A program made the position numbers and the translations under genes. This document shows, one piece after another, positions 18,445 through 26,142 of a stretch of 52,677 nt of DNA. The notes below the pieces were generated by a model, which saw nothing but the letters and a program-made list of their open reading frames with translations, did not search any database and was not told the origin of the DNA. Origin of the DNA: Bacteroidales bacterium UBA4814 (GTDB lineage: Bacteria; Bacteroidota; Bacteroidia; Bacteroidales; UBA7960); contig DHFW01000016.1 of the NCBI GenBank assembly GCA_002402465.1, forward strand, positions 1 to 52,677, given 5' to 3'. Each line of letters opens with the position of its first letter. Position 1 is the first letter of the stretch.

Positions 18445-18703
18445 AAGAGCCTGACTTTCCCCGAAAGGGGGTAGAAAAAACACATAGGTTATTAGCACGG
18501 GTAAAAAACCACGTATTTTACCTGTATAATTAGGGTATTTACCATATTGGGGCCCTATGCACCCAGACGTAAATTTGTTTCAATTCATGGAATAAATTAA
18601 AGTGCGTTATTACATGCAACATCTTTTACTCCTGAGATGAAATTTGCAGCAGCCCGGCTGACCTCCCCCTTGCCAGCCAGTTGCTGAAAAACATCAAAGA
18701 ATT
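18445..18703. other. Intergenic region without a gene
   Basis: 259 bases with no credible reading frame. It contains a small inverted repeat (GGTAAAA near 18501 and TTTTACC near 18517) within a run of GTA/TTT-rich bases that could be an operator. No promoter consensus was recognised with confidence. Confidence 0.3.
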
Positions 18704-18910
18704 ATGAAATCTACCAAAAAATCATCAAACCCTAAAAAGAGTATTGATATGCTGTCCGACAAAGAACTAAAGTACCTCGAGGATCTCGAGAAGAACAAAG
18801 ATGTGATTTATCTGCTCAATACCCGCGAATGCGAATTGATAGCGCGGCTTATTCGAAGTTACAAGGAAATTAAACGCCAGCTTACGGCGATTCAAATTAA
18901 CAAGGAGTAA
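18704..18910 (+). CDS. Small charged protein of unknown function
   Basis: 68 residues, strongly charged and helical (SDKELKYLEDLEKNKDVIYL, then ELIARLIRSYKEIKRQL), with a lysine/serine-rich start and no signal peptide. It probably forms a short coiled-coil. It lies 31 bases upstream of another small gene on the same strand, so the two may be an operon. I recognise no family. The regular codon use and clean ATG argue for a real gene. Confidence 0.5.
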   Translation: MKSTKKSSNPKKSIDMLSDKELKYLEDLEKNKDVIYLLNTRECELIARLIRSYKEIKRQLTAIQINKE

Positions 18911-18941
18911 TAGGTGGTCGAAATCATGTAAACCAACGCAG

Positions 18942-19160
18942 ATGACCTATAAAGACATCATCCTTAAACTGCTTAAGAGCAGGGAGGACCTGATCTGTAT
19001 CGAGGACCACCTGATGAATGATTTCAGAGAAAACGGCAACTCAAACATTAGTTTTTCGGACTGGTGTTCCAAAAACCAGATTGTTTGCCGCAGGATTCAC
19101 GAAGAAAAGCCTCCCAAGCTCCACCTGAAAAGGTCGGGCATGTTAATGAACATGACCTGA
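18942..19160 (+). CDS. Small cytoplasmic protein of unknown function
   Basis: 72 residues, no signal peptide. It contains DIILKLLKSREDLICIEDHL and a tryptophan-cysteine segment FSDWCSKNQIVCRR, with a basic C-terminus (HLKRSGMLMNMT). It follows the 68-residue gene by 31 bases. The plus-strand transcript would run into the inverted repeat at 19243-19269. No family recognised. Confidence 0.45.
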   Translation: MTYKDIILKLLKSREDLICIEDHLMNDFRENGNSNISFSDWCSKNQIVCRRIHEEKPPKLHLKRSGMLMNMT

Positions 19161-19234
19161 GCAGCGCAGAAAAAAATTAAAACGTATTGATTGATCCGGC
19201 AGCGTTCCGGACAGTTGCCTCCCCTCCTCCCCGG

Positions 19235-19269
19235 AAAAAGACAGCCACCAGGTCAGCGACCTGGTGGCT
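19235..19269 (-). terminator. Rho-independent terminator after the S8 peptidase gene
   Basis: AGCCACCAGGTC (19243-19254) and GACCTGGTGGCT (19258-19269) form a perfect 12-bp stem with a three-base loop. The minus-strand reading is followed by a T-run (GTCTTTTTCC). It may also act on the plus strand (GGTTTGCTTTATT). A very similar hairpin occurs at 26086-26120. Confidence 0.85.
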
Positions 19270-19280
19270 GGTTTGCTTTA

Positions 19281-22200
19281 TTACCTGCTTACCACAAAGC
19301 TAATTGATTTCCGAAAGCCTGCGCCCAGGCTAATGGTTGCTGTATATGCGCCGCTTTTCCAGCCGGACAATGGAAGGATTTGCTGATCGCAGGCCTGGTG
19401 AACCGGCATTGTGAAAACCAACAGGCCCCTGGCATCGCGAAATTCTATGTTGCCTTTTATCTCCCTGTCGGTTTCAAGGCACCAGCTAAGGGTAATGTAT
19501 TCTCTTGCCGGGCTCGGAAAAAGGGCAAACTTCAACTCGCTTTCCGATTCGCCGGGGGCCAAAAATGGCGCCGGAGGCAGGATTGGGGCCGACATGGCTT
19601 CAACCTCTTCGGAGGGGTATAATATGGGCTCTTCGTATTCGATGGCGTGGTTGAGCATAAGCAATGATAAGGCCTTACCTGCCACGCGCGGGGTGGCTTC
19701 CAGGTAACCTTCCAGTTGTTGCAAGGCCTCTTCTGGCAAACCGGAATAGCCCGGGTAGTCTGCATGGGGCCATTGGGCCAGCAGGGCATAAAAATCCAGG
19801 TAATCCTGGTGGGCTTGCCATGCTTCTTCATGCGTAATGTCGAAGCTTTGTTCAATTTGGCTAAGGAGCTGGTTACCCGTTGTAAAATCGCTTTTTGAAA
19901 ATTGTAACTCAGCCAAAAGGTATTGGTAGCGAATGTCGTTGGTTTGGGCCAGCAATGCTTCAACAGCGGGGGCATTCCCGAAGCCGGCACGCTCATGTAC
20001 AATTCCCTGGATAATTTGGTTCAGAGCCTGATCGTGACGGGTTTTCTGATAGGCCATAAATTGTTCGGCAATTTCTTTCTGGCCAAAGTGGAAAAGCCCA
20101 TTGTCAATCTGCCAGCGCATATAGGCCGGAAGCTGATCGGCACGCGCATCAAGGGCTTCCTGTACCGCTTCTGATTTGGCAGTCTGGGGGTTTATTAACA
20201 TCACATCGCGTATCATGGCCTTGTTAAAACCTTCTTCTTTGGCGCCAAGGGCCGTAAGCACCTGGTCAGAAAGATAGGGCGAGGTTTGCATCAGGCTCTG
20301 GTAAGTGTACCAGGCATCGCCCGTATTTGCCATTTCAACCTGCTGGGTTGTCATCTCCGTGTTGCCCTGATCAACCATGTCCTGAAGTTGCTGAGAGGTA
20401 GTTTCGAAAAGGCTGTGTGCATTTTGTTTCTCGGCAAGTAATTCTGGATAGGATTCAGAGCGGGTTTTTGCAGGGCAGGAGGCTTCGTAGTTGTAAAACA
20501 AGTCAGGCGATTCGTAAAAGAAAATTTTACTGCTATAAATGGCAGGTTTTACTCGTGGCTCAGACTGTACGTTGTGGTGAAAATATGAGATATTAGCGCA
20601 TTGGTTTACAAAATTCGAAATCAGTATGGGGCTGTTATTGCCAAACAAATTACCGGCAAGGGTTGATGTGCTGGGGCTTCCTGCATATCCCTGCAATTGC
20701 CTGATGCCTTCAGGTTTTGACTGGGTACCCGGCACCACAAAAATATCATAGGCATTGTCATAAAAAATGTTACACTTAATCTGTAACCCTGATCCAAGAT
20801 TCTCGCCCCTGTTTTTTCCAATAGCCTCAATGCCTATGGTAAAATTACTAAAGGTATTGCGATAAATTTCGTTTTGAAAAATCCCAGTATTCCTTGCAAT
20901 CAACCCCAGACTTCCGCAAGTGGTATTTCCGGTTGAGCTACTGCTTAAAACGTTGTTCTCAACAGTAAACATGGAAGAATTGTCAATATAAATGCCATAG
21001 GTATCTGCACAACGCTGCCCGGCATATGTATAACCGGGAGCTATATTAAAAGTATTGCCCACAATGAAGGCGTTATCAATGGCGTTGAAGTAAATGCCAC
21101 GGTATGTTGAGAAAGTAGAATTATTTACCGAAAAAGTTCGGTTTGGTACTTCCGTTGTTGAATGGATTCCATATTTAAGGCCTTCGAAATTACTGTTGTT
21201 AACCGAGAACCCCGCCGAAATGGTATAAATTCCATCGCGTGCCTGGCGGTAAGCCTGGAAATCTAAATTCTGGCGTTCATCAATAAAATTGCATCCGGTA
21301 AAATTAACTCCGTTAACATCCCAAATGGTAACGTTTCCCCAGTGAACATTATGCAGAGTTTGTTCATCGGTAATAAAATTACAATTGGTAAAATACGAAA
21401 TGGTGGGTATTTCCTGGCCCTGGCCATTAGTGTTCTTGTAGTTCATAAATTCTACATTACGCCAGTTGTTGCGAAAAGTAGAGTTGGTAGCCTGAATAAT
21501 ACCACCATTGGTATGCCAGGCCTCTCCAAATCCCCTTAATCTAACTCCGTATTCCGAGTTTTCAATCACCGCTCCGTTTTCCATAATCACCGCCCCCTGG
21601 TTTTCGAACGTCTGAGGCTTGGTTCGGTCGCCTACTACGTAAATACCGCGCCAGGGTGAATTATCCAAGTTTGTTAGCTTCCCACCTAAAATTATTAATT
21701 TAGATCCCTTATCAATAATTATATAGCTCCGTTTGGAGAATTGTACCGTTGTAGAAATAACAAGTTCCGCACCATTAATAACCCTAAGTTCACCAACAAT
21801 AATTCGATCATTGTCCCAAATTTCATCGGAGGAAACAATAATTGGATCCAAATTATTTGCTTTTTCAATAGCCTTGAAGGCGTTAATCCTTCCCGCTCCA
21901 AGCAAGCCGGAGAAGTTCTGTTCATCAACAATTGGGTCAGCGGTTGACTTAATGAAGAATTTTATTTCTGCTGGGGTAAAATCTGGATTTAAGGATTTGA
22001 TAAGAGCACAAGCTCCTGCTACGATTGGAGAAGAAAAAGAGGTACCACCATAACTTCCAAAGTATGGCCAATTGTTATTTCCGCATCTAGTAACAGAAGC
22101 TCCCATTATTCCATAGCCAGGAGCACAAATATCAACCTCGGGGAAATGACTATGGGAGTAACTATTGCCAGTAATTGGGTCATTGTAAAAATGATAATCA

Positions 22201-22832
22201 TTTTTGTCTGTGCTAGTCACAATAATTATTCTTTCATCGTAACTAGGATGAAACGGGTAAAAGGGATGTTGGTTACCCAAAGGACCGCATGAATTGTTAG
22301 TTCCACGATTTCCAGCAGGCATTACAATTAAAGTTCCATTGTTTAGAATTTCTTTAACAATAAGATCCTCCCCTGAGTTTGGGTCAGGCCAACAAAATAG
22401 CGAACCCCCAGCACAAGAGTTTATTACACTTGCTCCCATGGCATTAGATGCATGTAGAGCTTTAGCTAAAACAGTTTGCCGGCTGCCTGTTAAATAACCA
22501 ACAATTTTAGTGTTAAAACCTATTGAAGCTAGTTGTCCTTGAGGAATATTACCTTGTTCGGTGGTTTCTGCCGAAGCAAAACTTGCAACAACTGTCCCAT
22601 GATTGTACCAGTTTGAAGAGCTTTCGATACAAGAATATGGGTATCCAGTATAAGGATCAAAATGAGGCTCAATTTCACTAAATAAATCAGGATGCTCAAT
22701 ATCAAAATTTGTATCTATAATGGCTATTTTGATGTTAGGGTCACCTCTTGTAATATCCCAAGCAAGATGTGCTTGTATCTTATGTAAATGCCATAACCAT
22801 TGGTCAGGATTTTGAACAGTTAGGCTCCACAT
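19281..22832 (-). CDS. S8 subtilase plus beta-helix plus T9SS sorting domain, main fragment cut off from its signal peptide
   Basis: 1183 residues from the first ATG after an in-frame TGA. Subtilisin catalytic residues are complete: D40 (AIIDTNFDIEHPDL), H78 (NHGTVVASF), oxyanion Asn175 (PAGNRG) and S265 (GGTSFSSP). A right-handed beta-helix of repeated N-rich rungs follows (about 340-740), then a helical repeat region (about 770-1050), and a T9SS sorting domain at the end (FALFPSPAREYITLSW to the end). Without the upstream fragment there is no signal peptide, so the product would not be exported, although everything else says it is a secreted protease. The C-terminal third reads visibly richer in G and C than the catalytic and beta-helix parts, suggesting a mosaic origin. 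Treated as one gene with 22857-23234 it is a likely pseudogene, or a readthrough product. Confidence 0.8.
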   Translation of the reverse strand: MWSLTVQNPDQWLWHLHKIQAHLAWDITRGDPNIKIAIIDTNFDIEHPDLFSEIEPHFDPYTGYPYSCIESSSNWYNHGTVVASFASAETTEQGNIPQGQLASIGFNTKIVGYLTGSRQTVLAKALHASNAMGASVINSCAGGSLFCWPDPNSGEDLIVKEILNNGTLIVMPAGNRGTNNSCGPLGNQHPFYPFHPSYDERIIIVTSTDKNDYHFYNDPITGNSYSHSHFPEVDICAPGYGIMGASVTRCGNNNWPYFGSYGGTSFSSPIVAGACALIKSLNPDFTPAEIKFFIKSTADPIVDEQNFSGLLGAGRINAFKAIEKANNLDPIIVSSDEIWDNDRIIVGELRVINGAELVISTTVQFSKRSYIIIDKGSKLIILGGKLTNLDNSPWRGIYVVGDRTKPQTFENQGAVIMENGAVIENSEYGVRLRGFGEAWHTNGGIIQATNSTFRNNWRNVEFMNYKNTNGQGQEIPTISYFTNCNFITDEQTLHNVHWGNVTIWDVNGVNFTGCNFIDERQNLDFQAYRQARDGIYTISAGFSVNNSNFEGLKYGIHSTTEVPNRTFSVNNSTFSTYRGIYFNAIDNAFIVGNTFNIAPGYTYAGQRCADTYGIYIDNSSMFTVENNVLSSSSTGNTTCGSLGLIARNTGIFQNEIYRNTFSNFTIGIEAIGKNRGENLGSGLQIKCNIFYDNAYDIFVVPGTQSKPEGIRQLQGYAGSPSTSTLAGNLFGNNSPILISNFVNQCANISYFHHNVQSEPRVKPAIYSSKIFFYESPDLFYNYEASCPAKTRSESYPELLAEKQNAHSLFETTSQQLQDMVDQGNTEMTTQQVEMANTGDAWYTYQSLMQTSPYLSDQVLTALGAKEEGFNKAMIRDVMLINPQTAKSEAVQEALDARADQLPAYMRWQIDNGLFHFGQKEIAEQFMAYQKTRHDQALNQIIQGIVHERAGFGNAPAVEALLAQTNDIRYQYLLAELQFSKSDFTTGNQLLSQIEQSFDITHEEAWQAHQDYLDFYALLAQWPHADYPGYSGLPEEALQQLEGYLEATPRVAGKALSLLMLNHAIEYEEPILYPSEEVEAMSAPILPPAPFLAPGESESELKFALFPSPAREYITLSWCLETDREIKGNIEFRDARGLLVFTMPVHQACDQQILPLSGWKSGAYTATISLGAGFRKSISFVVSR

Positions 22833-22856
22833 AGGATCAACTGGATCGTAAACTAA

Positions 22857-23234
22857 TCATGTAGTATCAATTATTTCAAACCTTGATAAATTATGGAATA
22901 CATCAGGAAAGTTGTTTTTCAATAATAAGAATAGATCAACAACATTTCCTTGGCCGTTTAATCTGACTTCATGAATGTCGAGCAATTCCGGTGTTTTTGC
23001 AAACGGCAAGGCCTTTTCATAATAAACTACATTTTTATTACTTAAGAGATTGTTTAACTCAATCTTGTTTGAAAAGAAATTTCCTTCAATAGCATGAAAA
23101 GCTGTGTCTTTGACCCAAATCCATGCTATTGTATCATTAAAAACCTGGCAACTTGCATTCGATGAAATAATTGTGAAAACAGAAAAGAAGATCGTAGTTT
23201 TCCACCAGAACATGGTTTTCACTTGTTGTTTCAT
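22857..23234 (-). CDS. N-terminal fragment of the S8 peptidase: signal peptide and propeptide
   Basis: 125 residues: signal peptide (about 12-31, TIFFSVFTIISSNASCQ), then a propeptide-like domain with LLSNKNVVYYEKALPFAKTP, ELLDIHEVRLNG and FHNLSRFEIIDTT. The TGA at 22857-22859 is in the same frame as the downstream S8 peptidase. Eight sense codons (LVYDPVDP) join the TGA to the next ATG, and the merged sequence reads as one ordinary subtilase precursor of about 1317 codons. The gene begins 12 bases after the stop of 23247-24719, so both belong to one minus-strand operon. Confidence 0.7.
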   Translation of the reverse strand: MKQQVKTMFWWKTTIFFSVFTIISSNASCQVFNDTIAWIWVKDTAFHAIEGNFFSNKIELNNLLSNKNVVYYEKALPFAKTPELLDIHEVRLNGQGNVVDLFLLLKNNFPDVFHNLSRFEIIDTT

Positions 23235-23246
23235 TCTTTTTAAAAT

Positions 23247-24719
23247 TTAAAAGATTTGTAATATCTCGCTAAAAACATGATAACCATTAGTGATTTTAAT
23301 GAAATAAACCCCCTTTTTTAAGTCTCCAATACTTATCCTATTGTGGAAACCAAAAAGGTGGATTTTTCTAAGTAAATGACCATTTGTATTAAAGATAAAT
23401 AATGCTGATTCATTGTTCAAGGCGGTATTGATGTCAACAATAAAATAGTCTTTACAAGGGTTTGGAAAAATTTTAAAAAGATTTTCAATAAACGGGGTGT
23501 TAATTCCAATGGTACTTGGTTGACACCCTTCGAAATAGGTATTGTTGTCATTGACATAAATTAATTCATTATCCTGGTACTTGCAACTGGCATAGAATGT
23601 ACTGTAACCATCGTAGCGGTAGATTATGCTGATATTTGGCCCCACCCCTTCAATAAACATAATCTTTTCGTACCAACCAGAATCCATATCAAATCTGATA
23701 ACTTTTCTATTATCCAAATAAAACACACTATCTACCATGACCCAATGTCCGGCATCTATTTCAAAGGTATCTCCTAAAGCTAATGTCATGTCCATTATCA
23801 AAATCTCCGTATTATGAGAAGGTCTTTTATACCAAAGCCTGCCCGTATTTAATTCTTCCCTTATTTTTCCCATTGGCTCTTCGGGTGAAAAAAAAATATT
23901 TGAGATAAGCTCTGTAAATATTGAATCAGGATGCTTGTGAACTGTAAGCTTAAACATATGTAATCCAAAAAGTTCTTTCTTTGCTACATCCCAAGAAATG
24001 GAGTCATCGGATAAGACAGCTTCAAAGTTTTCTTCTGGGTAAACTTCATCACAATCGGCAATGGCTGGCTTATATAAAATTACTTCGTTTTCTAAATAGC
24101 ACCGCAAACCGTCAATAAAGTCAGAATCGCAAGCAACTCCCTGACAGTTATAGAAAAAATCGCTTGGAAACAAATTTCTGGTATGACCTATGCCTTCTAT
24201 AACACCCCCGGTAAAAAAATTATTTTCATCACTGATATAAAGGATTTTTCTCTCCTGTGAATTTAATATAATGGTTGAAGTAGAGTCAACCGTAACCAAA
24301 AGGGTGCAGTCTAAAACCTGAATTTCCCATGAACCTCCGGTTTCGGCCGCAAAATCATACAAAATGGTAAAATCATCAAGGTGTTCATTATACCAATAAA
24401 CTTTTTGTTCATCAGCATACAAATATTCCAAAGCAGTTCCCATGTTATCGCAAATATCAATGTCACCTGAATTTGATTTTTCAAGCATTACGCACACCTG
24501 ATTATTGATTAGGGTATCTCTGACAGCTTTGATATGCTGAAATCCTACAACGCAAGGAAGGCAGCCTATAAAGGGCTTAATTTCGTAATACCATTCTGCA
24601 TTGTTATTCAGCAGATTCTGGAAATCTTGGCCGTATGCCTTGGTTGAATCGCAAAAAGAGAAAAAGCACAAAACTGCCGCAGCCAATAATGCAATGCGGT
24701 TTGGTAGTTTAGTTTTCAT
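23247..24719 (-). CDS. T9SS-sorted secreted protein with a duplicated domain, function unknown
   Basis: 490 residues from the ATG at 24719 (MKTKLPNRIALLAAAVLCFF). The longer open frame to 24983 runs through a dispersed repeat and is rejected. A signal peptide (to about residue 30) is followed by two homologous halves. The first contains YLYADEQKVYWYN, FTILYDFAAETGGSWEI and VIEGIGHTRNLFP. The second contains RLWYKRPSHNTEILIMD, MTLALGDTFEID and FIEGVGPNISIIY. Each half ends in a cysteine-containing strand. A T9SS sorting domain (IFPNPCKDYFIVDI onward) closes the protein. It is probably a surface or secreted protein, possibly co-exported with the downstream subtilase. Function unknown. Confidence 0.8.
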   Translation of the reverse strand: MKTKLPNRIALLAAAVLCFFSFCDSTKAYGQDFQNLLNNNAEWYYEIKPFIGCLPCVVGFQHIKAVRDTLINNQVCVMLEKSNSGDIDICDNMGTALEYLYADEQKVYWYNEHLDDFTILYDFAAETGGSWEIQVLDCTLLVTVDSTSTIILNSQERKILYISDENNFFTGGVIEGIGHTRNLFPSDFFYNCQGVACDSDFIDGLRCYLENEVILYKPAIADCDEVYPEENFEAVLSDDSISWDVAKKELFGLHMFKLTVHKHPDSIFTELISNIFFSPEEPMGKIREELNTGRLWYKRPSHNTEILIMDMTLALGDTFEIDAGHWVMVDSVFYLDNRKVIRFDMDSGWYEKIMFIEGVGPNISIIYRYDGYSTFYASCKYQDNELIYVNDNNTYFEGCQPSTIGINTPFIENLFKIFPNPCKDYFIVDINTALNNESALFIFNTNGHLLRKIHLFGFHNRISIGDLKKGVYFIKITNGYHVFSEILQIF

Positions 24720-25421
24720 CCGTAAATAACTTAAATTAAGGTCGGATGGAACTCGCATGAGGAATTTACATCTATGGTTGTGTTTAACAATGCATGCTCG
24801 TTTCATAACATTTAGTCTTTTTGATTTGGTTATTCCTTTGCCCGTATCCATAGCCCAAGCCGGTTTGGCAAAGGCCCGTTTCAAAAATTCATTTATTTTT
24901 CTGCAAATAACGAAAAAAAACTTTGCAAAGCAAGTTTTATCGTAACATTTTGGTTGCTTAAATGATTTTGAAAAAGTTTGCACAAAGGAGCGTTACCTTT
25001 GCTGAAACAAACCGCCTGGTTAAGGTGGGAAAAAAGAGGGATAATTTGACGCATTATCCGGGCGGTTTAGGGTTAAAGGGCGGTGCTTCGGCTTCAACAC
25101 GAAGGACAAGGCAAAGCAACGGGTTTATGGCAACGGACCGTAAGTGATTCAGCATGCTGTTAATGGAACAATCGTATTGTTTCATTAAAAATTAAAGCGA
25201 AAAATTGTTTTTTGTTTGGAATATTTGATTCTTTATCTTAAGTTTGAAGGTCAATTTTGTTTTTTAGTGCTTTTTTTGATCATTTTACTGCCACAGAAAA
25301 TCCAACGTTGTAATCGAATGTCGGAAGGATGTGCAAATTCCTCCTGACAATATATATCAGAAAGATTGAGTAAGTTGGCTTATATTAGAAAAGAGCAAAC
25401 CATTATTAAACCCAAAGCAAT
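24720..25421. other. Long gene-free region with a dispersed repeat and a nested hairpin
   Basis: About 700 bases without a credible gene. It holds repeat copy B (24736-24811) and a nested inverted repeat at 25009-25068 (AAACCGCC with GGCGGTTT outside, GGATAAT with ATTATCC inside). The rest is AT-rich, probably with the promoter of the 25422 lipoprotein. A short structured RNA cannot be excluded, but no known family is recognised. Confidence 0.5.
24736..24811. repeat. Dispersed intergenic repeat, copy B
   Basis: Homologous to 9032-9120 (shared AAGGTCGGATG, AACTCGCAT, CATGCTCG, TTCATAA blocks) but without the GC-rich palindrome. It lies about 17 bases upstream of the 24719 start, in the same orientation and position as copy A relative to gldD. 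Confidence 0.7.
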
Positions 25422-25934
25422 ATGAAAACAATTCATTTAATCCAGAGAGCAAAAAAAGTCAGCAAAAGAATGCTTTCATTGTCGCTCATTTTGTTTTTAA
25501 TGTTTAGCTGTAGTAAAAATGAAAACTTTTCGGAAAAAGTTGAATTAGTATCTCCTGAAGGATATGTTCTTGCAGAAAGCCTTGATGAATTACTTACACT
25601 TTTGGATTTAAGCAAAGGCAGTAAAATAGTTGATGTTTCTTTTATGGAAACTGACCAGGCTGTTATGGGTTTTGTAACTTACACAGGAGAAGATGGAATA
25701 ACAAATACTGTTGGAATTGGAAGCGGCAACATAAATTATGAAGCGGAACGTTTAATCGTTCAAACAGGCTTAAAATCGTCAAAAGATAAGGTCACGGTGA
25801 GTTGTTCCGGTTGTGAGAACTGCAGGGTTATGGGAACGATATACCCGGATGGCACTATGACAGTAAACTGTGAAAGCAGTTGCTGCACCATGACCATAGA
25901 AGGAGGAACAGAAATTAAACCGGTAGATCCTTAG
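25422..25934 (+). CDS. Lipoprotein with Cys-rich C-terminus, function unknown
   Basis: 170 residues. A basic N-terminus and hydrophobic core end in FLMFSC (lipidated Cys30). A middle domain of about 90 residues (GYVLAESLDELLTLLDLSKG, VMGFVTYTGEDGITNTVG) precedes a tail with clustered cysteines: VSCSGCENCRV and VNCESSCCTMTI. Seven Cys in about 30 residues suggest disulfides or metal binding. It is AT-rich like the neighbouring secreted-protein operon and stands alone. I do not recognise the family. Confidence 0.6.
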   Translation: MKTIHLIQRAKKVSKRMLSLSLILFLMFSCSKNENFSEKVELVSPEGYVLAESLDELLTLLDLSKGSKIVDVSFMETDQAVMGFVTYTGEDGITNTVGIGSGNINYEAERLIVQTGLKSSKDKVTVSCSGCENCRVMGTIYPDGTMTVNCESSCCTMTIEGGTEIKPVDP

Positions 25935-26085
25935 CAAATAACTTGAGATACCTCAAATACATTACCACTTTGGCAGTAAGCTTATAATTTTTGATTGCGG
26001 CAAAACAGGTTTTCTTTCCGCAAATAATACATCCAATGCCTGCCAACAGGCAATCAATGCCGGAAAACGTAAAAAGGTAAGCAAT

Positions 26086-26120
26086 AACCAGCCACCAGGT
26101 CAATGACCCTGTGACTGGTT
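26086..26120 (-). terminator. Hairpin terminator after the 26143 aminopeptidase gene
   Basis: AACCAGCCACCAGGTCA (26086-26102) pairs with TGACCCTGTGACTGGTT (26104-26120) with about three imperfect pairs. The arm is almost the same sequence as the 19243-19269 terminator, pointing to a shared or copied element. Confidence 0.6.
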
Positions 26121-26142
26121 ATTTTATTGCATAAGAACCCTG

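Noticed and set aside
22857..22859. UGA as a sense codon (alternative genetic code or selenocysteine)
   Set aside because: Other genes here end in TGA (for example pyk and crtD), no SECIS-like element was seen, and the site is not at a family cysteine.
24720..24983. N-terminal extension of the 23247 gene to 24983
   Set aside because: The extra 88 residues run through dispersed repeat copy B and contain no signal peptide. The ATG at 24719 gives a proper one.
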